A stretch of DNA of 36,967 nt, from contig JANRJB010000150.1 in the NCBI GenBank assembly GCA_033764265.1, positions 1 through 36,967 of the forward strand, written 5' to 3'. The notes under the pieces are model-generated. The model did not search any database and was not told the origin of the DNA. It saw nothing but the letters and a program-made list of their open reading frames with translations. This document shows positions 1-6,573 of the stretch, one piece after another. How positions within the stretch are numbered: position 1 is the stretch's first letter; the number at the start of each line of letters is the position of its first letter. The translations under genes were made by a program, and so were the position numbers. The stretch is from VGEM01 sp033764265 (lineage in GTDB: Bacteria; Pseudomonadota; Alphaproteobacteria; Rhodospirillales; Rhodospirillaceae).

Positions 1-1169
1 TCGGCGAAGCCTTGGGCGCTCACGCGGTCGCGATCGGTCTTGCGGACTCGCGCCTCATGCTCGGCGGCGGGGTCGGGACCGGGCGCCAGTTGAGGCCACA
101 GGCGCGCGATTGCGTTAGACAGATCGTCCGGATTGCCGCGCGCGAAAAAGTGAAAGCCGTCCAAGCCCTCGCCCTGTTCGCGGTGAACGTCCAGGTCCGA
201 CAGGATGAGCGGGCGGCCGACGGCCTTGGCGTCCTCGACCACCGTGCTCCAGCCCTCGAACAGCGAAGGCTGCACAACCGCGGCGGCAAACCGCGTCAGA
301 CTCAAGAGATCGTCCGGCGACACCATGCCCAGGAACCTGATCGATTCCGCAAGGCCCCGCTCGACAACGAAGGACTGAAGCTCGGCGAAGTACGCGGGAT
401 GGCGAAAGTCGCTGGCCTGGCCGGTACAAGCAAGCGTCACGTCAACGCCGCGGGTTCGCAGCGCGGCGACGGCCCGGAACAGGGTCAGATGATCCTTGTG
501 CTTCCAGAACTGGTTGGGCGCAAACAGATACTTGGCCGGCAGGCCGTAGCGCGGGCGCGGGTCGACCAGCGGCGCGGCCGCCGGGTCGAGCGCGCTCGCG
601 AACGGCCAGACGAACACGCGTGCCGTCGCGCCCGGGTAGAACTGTGCAAGGTCGGCCGCGGCGGTGCGGCTGCTGAGCAACAGAAATTTGCGCGCGTAGG
701 CCATCGCCGAGAAATCAGCGTCGCGGCGCGCCAATTCGTCGGCGTCGAACATGCCGGGCAGATGCTTGTGCTGGAAATCGGGAATCCAGTGCAGCGCCCG
801 CGGCGGGTTGTAGACGGTGCGGAACACCGGAAACACCGCCGCCGCCGCGCCGATCAGCGCGTCGATGCGGGCCGCGTCGGGCTGCGTGCCGGTCACAACC
901 TCGGCGAACAAGCCGGGCTTCAGAGCCAGCGGCGCGCCGTCGGTCCTGAACACGCCGTCCACCGCGTCGTGACGGAACAGGGCGCGCACCACCGGGGTGT
1001 CGATGGCGCCGTCGGTGCTCACCAGAACCCGGGGCCGCCGGGCGGGCTCCAGCAGCGACAGGACGCGCGCCAGGTTCTCGAGATAAATGGCCCCGCCCAT
1101 CCAGCCCTTGAAGGTCACGTCAAGGTTGGGGCGGAACAGCGGAAGGACCAGGGTGTGGCGCGTGGACAA
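1..1169 (-). CDS. Glycosyltransferase family 4-like protein (partial, 3' end beyond the window)
   Basis: Minus-strand reading frame open from about 1169 to the left edge, roughly 389 codons visible with no stop. The N-terminus reads LPLFRPNLDVTFKGWMGGA, a beta-strand followed by a Gly-rich loop typical of GT-B glycosyltransferases. Near the visible C-terminus is VQPSLFEGWSTVVEDAKA, which corresponds to the E-x7-E nucleotide-sugar motif of GT4 enzymes, with Asp in place of the second Glu. It probably transfers a sugar in surface glycan synthesis in the cytoplasm; donor and acceptor are unknown. No ATG lies upstream of the conserved start. A TTG at 1169 (MSTRHTLVLP) fits best because an in-frame stop lies a short way upstream, but no strong Shine-Dalgarno is seen. 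Family call is firm, start is uncertain. Confidence 0.8.
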   Translation of the reverse strand, partial: MSTRHTLVLPLFRPNLDVTFKGWMGGAIYLENLARVLSLLEPARRPRVLVSTDGAIDTPVVRALFRHDAVDGVFRTDGAPLALKPGLFAEVVTGTQPDAARIDALIGAAAAVFPVFRTVYNPPRALHWIPDFQHKHLPGMFDADELARRDADFSAMAYARKFLLLSSRTAAADLAQFYPGATARVFVWPFASALDPAAAPLVDPRPRYGLPAKYLFAPNQFWKHKDHLTLFRAVAALRTRGVDVTLACTGQASDFRHPAYFAELQSFVVERGLAESIRFLGMVSPDDLLSLTRFAAAVVQPSLFEGWSTVVEDAKAVGRPLILSDLDVHREQGEGLDGFHFFARGNPDDLSNAIARLWPQLAPGPDPAAEHEARVRKTDRDRVSAQGFA

Positions 1170-1251
1170 TAGCGGCGAGGGTGCGGTGGTTGCGACCCCG
1201 TGTTGATACGCGAGCCGCTACGCCTTGTCATGGTGCTTGCAGTAGCCTGCA

Positions 1252-1287
1252 AACGAAAGCGGCGGCCGGCGCGCCGCCGACCGCCGC
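1252..1287 (-). terminator. Intrinsic terminator of the peroxiredoxin gene
   Basis: Read on the minus strand, positions 1287-1259 form a 13-bp G+C stem (one T-G wobble) with a 3-nt GCG loop, followed at once by TTTCGTT (1258-1252). It begins 9 bp past the peroxiredoxin stop codon and precedes the glycosyltransferase, so it should separate the two transcripts. Confidence 0.75.
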
Positions 1288-1295
1288 CTCGCCGT

Positions 1296-1775
1296 CTAGT
1301 TCAGCGAACAGGTCGCCTCGGCGCCGGTCAGCTCGTACTTGCCCTCGTCGACGTTGATGCTCTCGACCTTGCCGTTGTTGACGATGATCGAGAAGCGCTT
1401 GCCGCGGGTGCCCAGGCCGAACTTGGTCGCGTCCAGTTCCAGGCCCAGCTTCTTGGTGTACTCGCCGTTGCCATCGGCCAGCATCTTGATCTTGTCGCCG
1501 ACGCCGCGGTCCTTGCCCCAGGCGTCCATCACGAACACGTCGTTGACGGCCATGCAGGCGATGGTGTCGAAGCCCTTGGCCTTCACCTTGTCGTAGTTCT
1601 TCAGGTAACTGGGCAGGTGCTGGTTGGAGCAGGTCGGCGTGAACGCCCCCGGCACCGAGAACAGCACAACTTTCTTGCCCTTGAACAGCTCGTCGGTGGT
1701 GATTTCGGCCGCGCCGCTCGCCGTCATCACGCGGAATTTGCCCTCGGGCATCGTGTCGCCTTGCTTGATCGCCAT
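1296..1775 (-). CDS. Peroxiredoxin, Prx5/AhpE-like (thioredoxin fold)
   Basis: A 159-residue thiol peroxidase that should reduce H2O2 and alkyl hydroperoxides in the cytoplasm, using glutathione/glutaredoxin or thioredoxin. The active-site stretch VPGAFTPTCSNQHLPSY places the peroxidatic Cys at residue 49, with the family Pro and Thr residues just before it. Two further Cys (74 and 156) are candidates for resolving or glutathionylated residues. Length matches the Prx5 family. The start at 1775 is preceded by GAGAGGAA at proper spacing; longer upstream reading in frame has no family similarity. It is followed by a strong intrinsic terminator and preceded by 124 bp without a gene, so it is probably monocistronic. 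Confidence 0.95.
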   Translation of the reverse strand: MAIKQGDTMPEGKFRVMTASGAAEITTDELFKGKKVVLFSVPGAFTPTCSNQHLPSYLKNYDKVKAKGFDTIACMAVNDVFVMDAWGKDRGVGDKIKMLADGNGEYTKKLGLELDATKFGLGTRGKRFSIIVNNGKVESINVDEGKYELTGAEATCSLN

Positions 1776-1899
1776 GTGCGTTCCTCTCGTTGTCGTGCGT
1801 TGCGGATTGAATCGGTCGGGCCGGCACGGGCGCCGGCGCGCGCGGTCAAAATAGGGAGTCGGGCGGCGGAAGCCAATTGAAGTTTGCGACGGCCCGGGC

Positions 1900-2298
1900 T
1901 CAGTTGGCGAGGCCGCGGCGAATCTCGTAGTGGTCGCCCTTGAACCCGGTGAAGTAGGATTCCACCTCCGGGTGGCGCACCGGCTCGCCGGAGTCGTCGA
2001 CCAGCAGGTTCTGCTGCGACACATAGGCGACATAGTGGGTCTGCTCGTTCACGGCCAGCAGGTGATAGAACGGCTGATCCTTGCGCGGGCGCACCTCTTC
2101 CGGGATCGACTGCCACCATTCCTCGGTGTTGTTGAACTCGGCGTCGACGTCGAAGATCACGCCCCGGAAGGGGAACAGGCGGTGCTTGACCACCTGACCG
2201 ATCTTGAACTTGGCTTGCTTGGCTTGCACGGCCGGCTCGCGTTCTGCTGACGACAGAAGAAAGATAGGAATCTGCCGCTGGCCCGTCCAGTGGGCCAT
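1900..2298 (-). CDS. hspQ: Heat shock protein HspQ
   Basis: Small YccV-like protein. In enterobacteria HspQ is a heat-shock protein that acts as a specificity enhancer of the Lon protease and affects DnaA stability; the same role is only inferred here. The core AKFKIGQVVKHRLFPFRG followed by VIFDVDAEF, an EEWW segment, QPFYHLL and YVSQQNLL is the family signature. The ATG at 2298 gives 132 residues, with about 29 residues before the conserved core, somewhat longer than usual. A GTG at 2229 would start right at the core (109 residues). The upstream 40 bp is strikingly AT-rich for this genome and probably holds the promoter, but I could not fit a confident sigma-32 box. Confidence 0.92.
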   Translation of the reverse strand: MAHWTGQRQIPIFLLSSAEREPAVQAKQAKFKIGQVVKHRLFPFRGVIFDVDAEFNNTEEWWQSIPEEVRPRKDQPFYHLLAVNEQTHYVAYVSQQNLLVDDSGEPVRHPEVESYFTGFKGDHYEIRRGLAN

Positions 2299-2340
2299 AA
2301 CCTATTGAATAAACGTGATAAAAATTTAAAGCGACGGACC
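2299..2340 (-). promoter_or_regulatory. AT-rich leader/promoter region of hspQ
   Basis: The stretch between hspQ and the upstream MFS gene contains a run of A/T (around 2313-2330) that stands out against the high-GC surroundings. It is the most likely promoter or leader for hspQ. No consensus -35/-10 pair could be fixed by eye. Confidence 0.4.
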
Positions 2341-2376
2341 CCTCCGGGCCATGTCGCACGGCGCGGGTGCCGCGTT

Positions 2377-2394
2377 CATTCACATGCGTGAATG
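2377..2394. repeat. Perfect short palindrome over the MFS stop codon
   Basis: CATTCACATGCGTGAATG has perfect 7-bp arms around a 4-nt centre and includes the stop codon of the third MFS gene. No T-run follows. It may be a weak terminator, an mRNA 3'-end stabiliser or an operator for hspQ. Confidence 0.45.
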
Positions 2395-3744
2395 TCGTGG
2401 CGCGGCGGCCGCTTCCAGGCGGGCGACCTCGGCGCGGTAATGACCGAGGCCCCACCACTGCAACAGGATGCACGGCAGCCCCACCAGCGCCGGAACGATG
2501 GCCAGGCCGTATTTCAGCGCCGCCGGGTCGCCGAACACCTGGTCGGTCAGCAGGCCGACCAGCGGCGGCCCGATGAACAGCCCGGCCAGGTTGATGATCA
2601 CCCAATATACGGCAGTGGCCTGGGCGCGCACCTGGTTGGGCGCCACCGCCACCGTTGCCGCCGCGCCGCAGGCCGACGCCATGGCGCCGCCGATGGTCGA
2701 GAGCGCGAGGCCGGCCAGCGCCAGTTCGGGCGTCGGCATCAGCGGATAGATGATCGAGGTGGGGATCAACAGCGTGATCGCGATCAGGGTGGCGCGCATC
2801 GGGCCGCCGCGGTCGCCGGCCTTGGTGAAGCGGTCGGCCAGCCAGCCGCCGAAATTGGCCCCGCCCGGGCCGCACACCAGGAAGATCGCGCCGATGGCGA
2901 AGCCGATCTCGGTCATGCCCCAGCCCCAGGTGCGCCTGAACAGCTCGGGATTGAAGAACTGGGCGTAGCCGGTGATGGTCATTGCGGTCTGGCCGACCCA
3001 CAACGCGCCGATCGAGCTTCGCCGCTGCCAGAAATAGGCGAGCGCCTGGCCGATGGTGGTGTCGGCCACCCGGCTGCCGTCGAGCGCGATCTTGTCGCGG
3101 CGGTACGGTTCGCGCACCAGCATCATGACGGCGGCCAGCACCAGTCCGGGCAGGCCGACGATCAGGAAGGTGGCCTTCCAGCTCTCCATCGCGCCGAACA
3201 GCGGCAGCGTGATCTCGGGCGTGGCGGTGACGCGGCCGACGATCCAGCCACCGAGCATCGAACCGATGGCGGTGCCGAGCGAGATGCCGCTCATGTACAG
3301 GCTGACGGCACGGGCGCGCTTTTCCTTGGGGAAGTAGTCCGAGATCATCGACAGGGCGCTCGGCGTCAACACGGACTCGCCGACGCCGACGCCGATGCGC
3401 GCCAGGAACAAGTGGGTGAAATTGCGCGCGAACGCCGAAGCGGCCGTCATCAGCGACCACAGCGCGATGCCGCAGGCGATGATCACCTTGCGGCTCTTGC
3501 GGTCGGCCAGCCAGCCGACCGGAATCCCCAACAGGATATAGAAGATCGCGAACGCCGGGCCCAGCAACAGGCCGACCTGAGTGTCGTTCAGGGCGAACGA
3601 CGCCTTGATCGGACCGATGATGAAGCTGAGGATCTGCCGGTCGAGCCACGAGACGATGTAGGTGAGCAACAGCAGCACCACCACCGTCCAGGCATAGGCC
3701 GGGGCGGGGTATGGTGGCTCGCGGGTCGGGCCCGGGTCGGTCAC
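2380..3744 (-). CDS. MFS transporter, spinster-like (third of a tandem trio)
   Basis: A 454-residue major facilitator superfamily permease with 12 predicted membrane helices in the inner membrane. The N-terminus EPPYPAPAYAW leads into helix 1 ending in SWLDRQI. The cytoplasmic loop 2-3 carries the motif-A variant GWLADRKSRK, and the C-terminal half repeats it as GGWLADRFTKAGDR. These features match spinster-like MFS carriers, whose bacterial substrates are mostly unknown. It starts with GTG at 3744, which overlaps the stop of the upstream paralogue by four bases (GTGA), so it is probably translationally coupled to it. A start further upstream is excluded because that frame crosses the paralogue out of phase. 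Confidence 0.9.
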   Translation of the reverse strand: MTDPGPTREPPYPAPAYAWTVVVLLLLTYIVSWLDRQILSFIIGPIKASFALNDTQVGLLLGPAFAIFYILLGIPVGWLADRKSRKVIIACGIALWSLMTAASAFARNFTHLFLARIGVGVGESVLTPSALSMISDYFPKEKRARAVSLYMSGISLGTAIGSMLGGWIVGRVTATPEITLPLFGAMESWKATFLIVGLPGLVLAAVMMLVREPYRRDKIALDGSRVADTTIGQALAYFWQRRSSIGALWVGQTAMTITGYAQFFNPELFRRTWGWGMTEIGFAIGAIFLVCGPGGANFGGWLADRFTKAGDRGGPMRATLIAITLLIPTSIIYPLMPTPELALAGLALSTIGGAMASACGAAATVAVAPNQVRAQATAVYWVIINLAGLFIGPPLVGLLTDQVFGDPAALKYGLAIVPALVGLPCILLQWWGLGHYRAEVARLEAAAAPRHSRM

Positions 3745-5126
3745 GCCGGCGCCTTCACGGCCTGGGTCTCGGCCGACGAACTCCAGCCTTCGGCCTCGAT
3801 CACGCCGGCGCGGTAATGGCGCAGGTTGTAGGCCAAGATGGCGATGGCGAACACGCCGGCCACGCCGGCATTCAAAGCGAGCGAATAGCGCAGCATGCTT
3901 TCGTCCTTGAACACGAAGTCGGTCACGATCGCCACGCCGCTCGGGCCGACGGTCAGGCCCAACAGGCTGATGACGAAATAGTACATCGCGGTGATCTGCG
4001 CGCGCATCTGGTTGGGCACCACCATCATCAGCGAGGCCGCGCCGGTGGCCGTGACCCAGGCCCCGCCGATGGACGAGAACACCAGCACGAACAGCGCCGC
4101 TTCGGGCGTCGGCATCAGCGTCACCAGCACCGAGGGCGGAATGAAGAACGTGGCCGCGCCGATCAGGTTGGCGCGCATGTGGCCATCCTTGTAGCCCTTG
4201 GCATACAGCCGGTCGGCCAGCCAGCCGCCCAGGTTGACCCCGATCGGCACCGTCACCAGCACCAGGATGCCGTAGGCCATGCTGATCTCGCCGATGGTCC
4301 AGCCCCAGGTGCGGATGAAGGTGGTCGGCAGCCACGAGAAGAAGGCGTAGCCGATGATGGTCACCACCGACATGCCGACGAAGTGGCTGGAAAATCCGCG
4401 CCAGCGGGCGCGCAGGAAGCCGAACACCTCGGCCACCGGGATGACGTCGGCGCCGTCGGCGCGGCGCATCTTGTCGCGGCGGTACGGCTCCTTCACCGTC
4501 AGCATGACTAGCGCCATCACCAGGCCGGGCAGGCCGACCACCAGGAACACGGTCTGCCAGGCGTACAGCTCGCCGATCACCGGCAGCGTCACCGGCGGCT
4601 GGGTCGAGACGTACTCGATGACCTGACCGCCGAGGATCATGGCGAGCGCCGCCCCCAGGCCGACGCCAGCGTTGTAGACGCTGAGCGCCCGGCCGCGTTG
4701 GGCCTTGGGGAAATAGTCGCTGAGCAGCGACAAGGCGCTGGGCGCCAGCGTCGCCTCGCCGACGCCCATCCCGATACGAGCCGCGAACAGCGTCCAGTAA
4801 TTGCGCGCCAGGCCGCACGCCGCGGTCATCACGCACCACAGCGTGATGCCGACCGCGATGATGTTGCGGCGGCTGGCGCGGTCGGCCAGCCGGCCGATCG
4901 GCAGGCCCATGACGGTGTAGAAAATGCCGAACGCCAGGCCGAGCAGCAGGCTCATCTCGGTGTCGGAGATGCCCAGGTCGCGTTTGATGGGCTGGACCAT
5001 CAACGCCATGATCTGGCGGTCCAGGAACGACACGATGTAGGTGACCGTCAGCACGCCCACCACGTACCAGGAATATCCGGTCGGCGGGTACGGCGGCTCC
5101 GGTGGTGCCGAGTTCGGCGGCGTCAT
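3741..5126 (-). CDS. MFS transporter, spinster-like (second of a tandem trio)
   Basis: A 461-residue 12-helix MFS permease, clearly paralogous to both neighbours. The N-terminal block is EPPYPPTGYSW, then helix 1 ending SFLDRQI, the conserved QPIKRDLGISDTEMSLLLG, and motif A as PIGRLADRASRR. The second half carries GGWLADRLYAKGYKDGHMRA, nearly matching the first gene of the trio. The ATG at 5126 overlaps the upstream stop by four bases (ATGA), and its own stop overlaps the next start (GTGA). Substrate cannot be told from sequence; the trio probably serves related organic anions or lipids. Confidence 0.9.
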   Translation of the reverse strand: MTPPNSAPPEPPYPPTGYSWYVVGVLTVTYIVSFLDRQIMALMVQPIKRDLGISDTEMSLLLGLAFGIFYTVMGLPIGRLADRASRRNIIAVGITLWCVMTAACGLARNYWTLFAARIGMGVGEATLAPSALSLLSDYFPKAQRGRALSVYNAGVGLGAALAMILGGQVIEYVSTQPPVTLPVIGELYAWQTVFLVVGLPGLVMALVMLTVKEPYRRDKMRRADGADVIPVAEVFGFLRARWRGFSSHFVGMSVVTIIGYAFFSWLPTTFIRTWGWTIGEISMAYGILVLVTVPIGVNLGGWLADRLYAKGYKDGHMRANLIGAATFFIPPSVLVTLMPTPEAALFVLVFSSIGGAWVTATGAASLMMVVPNQMRAQITAMYYFVISLLGLTVGPSGVAIVTDFVFKDESMLRYSLALNAGVAGVFAIAILAYNLRHYRAGVIEAEGWSSSAETQAVKAPA

Positions 5127-6496
5127 CGACCGGACCCGACCGGGGCGGCGGCAATCATCATTTCGGTTTCCTCCACCGTCCCCTTGAAGTGGCGCAGGTT
5201 GTAGACGAGCACCCACGTCACCAGGAGCCCGGCCACGGCCGACACGATCGACAGCGCGAAGCCTACCGCGTTTTCGTCGGCGAACACAAAGTCGGTGATC
5301 AGCGCAACCGACGTCGGGCCGATGGTCAGACCCAGCAGGCTGATCACGAACCAGTAGACCGCCGTGACCTGGCCGCGCATCTGGTTGGGCGTGGCCATCA
5401 TCAGGGCCGCCGGCCCGGCCGCCGAGGGCATAGCCGCGCCGATGGCGTTCAGCGCCACCACCGCCATCGCCAGTTCGGGATCGGGGATCAGTGGCGCGAT
5501 GATCGCGGTGGGCACCAGCAGCAGCACGCCGTAGAACGCCGCCCGCATGTGGCCGTCCTTGACGCCACGGCGGTACAGCTGGTCGCCCAGCCAGCCGCCG
5601 AGCGTCACGCCGATCGGGCCGCCGACGCCCAGGATCACGCCGTACCACAGGCTCAGCTGGCCGATCGACCAGCCGTGCACCCGCACGAACACCGACGGCA
5701 TCCAGGCCACATAGGCGTTGCCGATGATGGTCATGACCGACAGGCCCAGGAACATCGACCCGTAGGTACGCCAACGGGTCGTCAGGTAGCCGACCACGTC
5801 GCGCAAGGGCACCTGTTCGCCCGCGCCGGCGATGCGGTCGCGGCGGGCCGGCTCGGCCACCGTCAGCATCAAGAGCGCCACGATCAGCCCGGGCGCGCCG
5901 ACCGCGACGAACACCATCTGCCAAGGCGCGAGCGTGCCGACCACCGGCACGGTCACCTCGCCCAGGGCGGTGAAGTACTCGATCGCGCGGCCGCCCAGCA
6001 CGAATGACAGTCCGGCACCAATGCCCAGACCCCAGGCGTAGACGCTGTAGGCCAGGCCGCGCCGGCCGCGCGGGAAGTAGTCGCCCAAGAGCGAACTCGC
6101 GCACGGCTGCAGCGTCGCCTCGCCGATGCCGACGCCGACGCGCGCCAGGAACAGCTGGCCCCAGCCGCGTGCCAGGCCGCACGCCATTGTCATAAGGCTC
6201 CACACCGCGATGCCGGCGGCGACGATGGTGCGCCGGTTGGCGCGGTCGGCCAGCCGGCCGATGGGTATGCCGAGCAGCGTATAGAACACCGCGAACGCCA
6301 GCCCCAGTAGCAGGCTGATCTCGGTGTCGGACAAGCCCAGGTCGCGTTTGATCGGCTGGACCAGCAAGGCCAGAATCTGGCGATCCAGAAACGCGAACAC
6401 GTAGCCCAGCATCAGCACCGCGACGACGTACCAGGCATACGCCGGCGGCGGATATGGCGGCTCGGCCGCCGACTGGCTGAGGTCGGCATGCGACAT
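5123..6496 (-). CDS. MFS transporter, spinster-like (first of a tandem trio)
   Basis: A 457-residue 12-helix MFS permease, first gene of the coupled trio. It has EPPYPPPAYAW at residues 12-22, AFLDRQILALLVQPIKRDLG across helix 1 and the first loop, motif A at about 79-90 (PIGRLADRANRR), and a second-half copy GGWLGDQLYRRGVKDGHMRA. The ATG at 6496 has a strong GGGGAGGAAT Shine-Dalgarno; a possible start at 6547 would add 17 residues without family support. It is divergent from the histidine kinase gene across 77 bp, so kinase and transporters may share regulation, which is inference only. Confidence 0.9.
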   Translation of the reverse strand: MSHADLSQSAAEPPYPPPAYAWYVVAVLMLGYVFAFLDRQILALLVQPIKRDLGLSDTEISLLLGLAFAVFYTLLGIPIGRLADRANRRTIVAAGIAVWSLMTMACGLARGWGQLFLARVGVGIGEATLQPCASSLLGDYFPRGRRGLAYSVYAWGLGIGAGLSFVLGGRAIEYFTALGEVTVPVVGTLAPWQMVFVAVGAPGLIVALLMLTVAEPARRDRIAGAGEQVPLRDVVGYLTTRWRTYGSMFLGLSVMTIIGNAYVAWMPSVFVRVHGWSIGQLSLWYGVILGVGGPIGVTLGGWLGDQLYRRGVKDGHMRAAFYGVLLLVPTAIIAPLIPDPELAMAVVALNAIGAAMPSAAGPAALMMATPNQMRGQVTAVYWFVISLLGLTIGPTSVALITDFVFADENAVGFALSIVSAVAGLLVTWVLVYNLRHFKGTVEETEMMIAAAPVGSGR

Positions 6497-6533
6497 TGAT
6501 ATTCCTCCCCGATCCGGTGGCCCGCACCACCGC

Positions 6534-6557
6534 ACCTCAGGTATCATACCGGTGAGG
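6534..6557. promoter_or_regulatory. Imperfect palindrome between divergent MFS and kinase genes
   Basis: The 77-bp divergent spacer contains GGTATCATACC (6540-6550), a perfect 5-bp-arm palindrome around one base. It is flanked by CCTCA on the left and, after a GG insertion, TGAGG on the right, which extends the dyad imperfectly. Its position between two divergent starts fits an operator, though no regulator can be named. Confidence 0.4.
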
Positions 6558-6573
6558 CCGTCAGGGTGCCGGG

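Noticed and set aside
12..1172. Plus-strand open frame of 386 codons opposite the glycosyltransferase
   Set aside because: Arg/Ala/Gly/His-rich translation without family resemblance; it is the antisense shadow of the partial glycosyltransferase in high-GC DNA.
2380..6530. Very long minus-strand frames (over 900 codons) that seem to fuse neighbouring MFS genes
   Set aside because: Only the downstream half is in the true coding phase; the first half reads the upstream paralogue out of frame. The real genes are separated by 4-nt overlaps.
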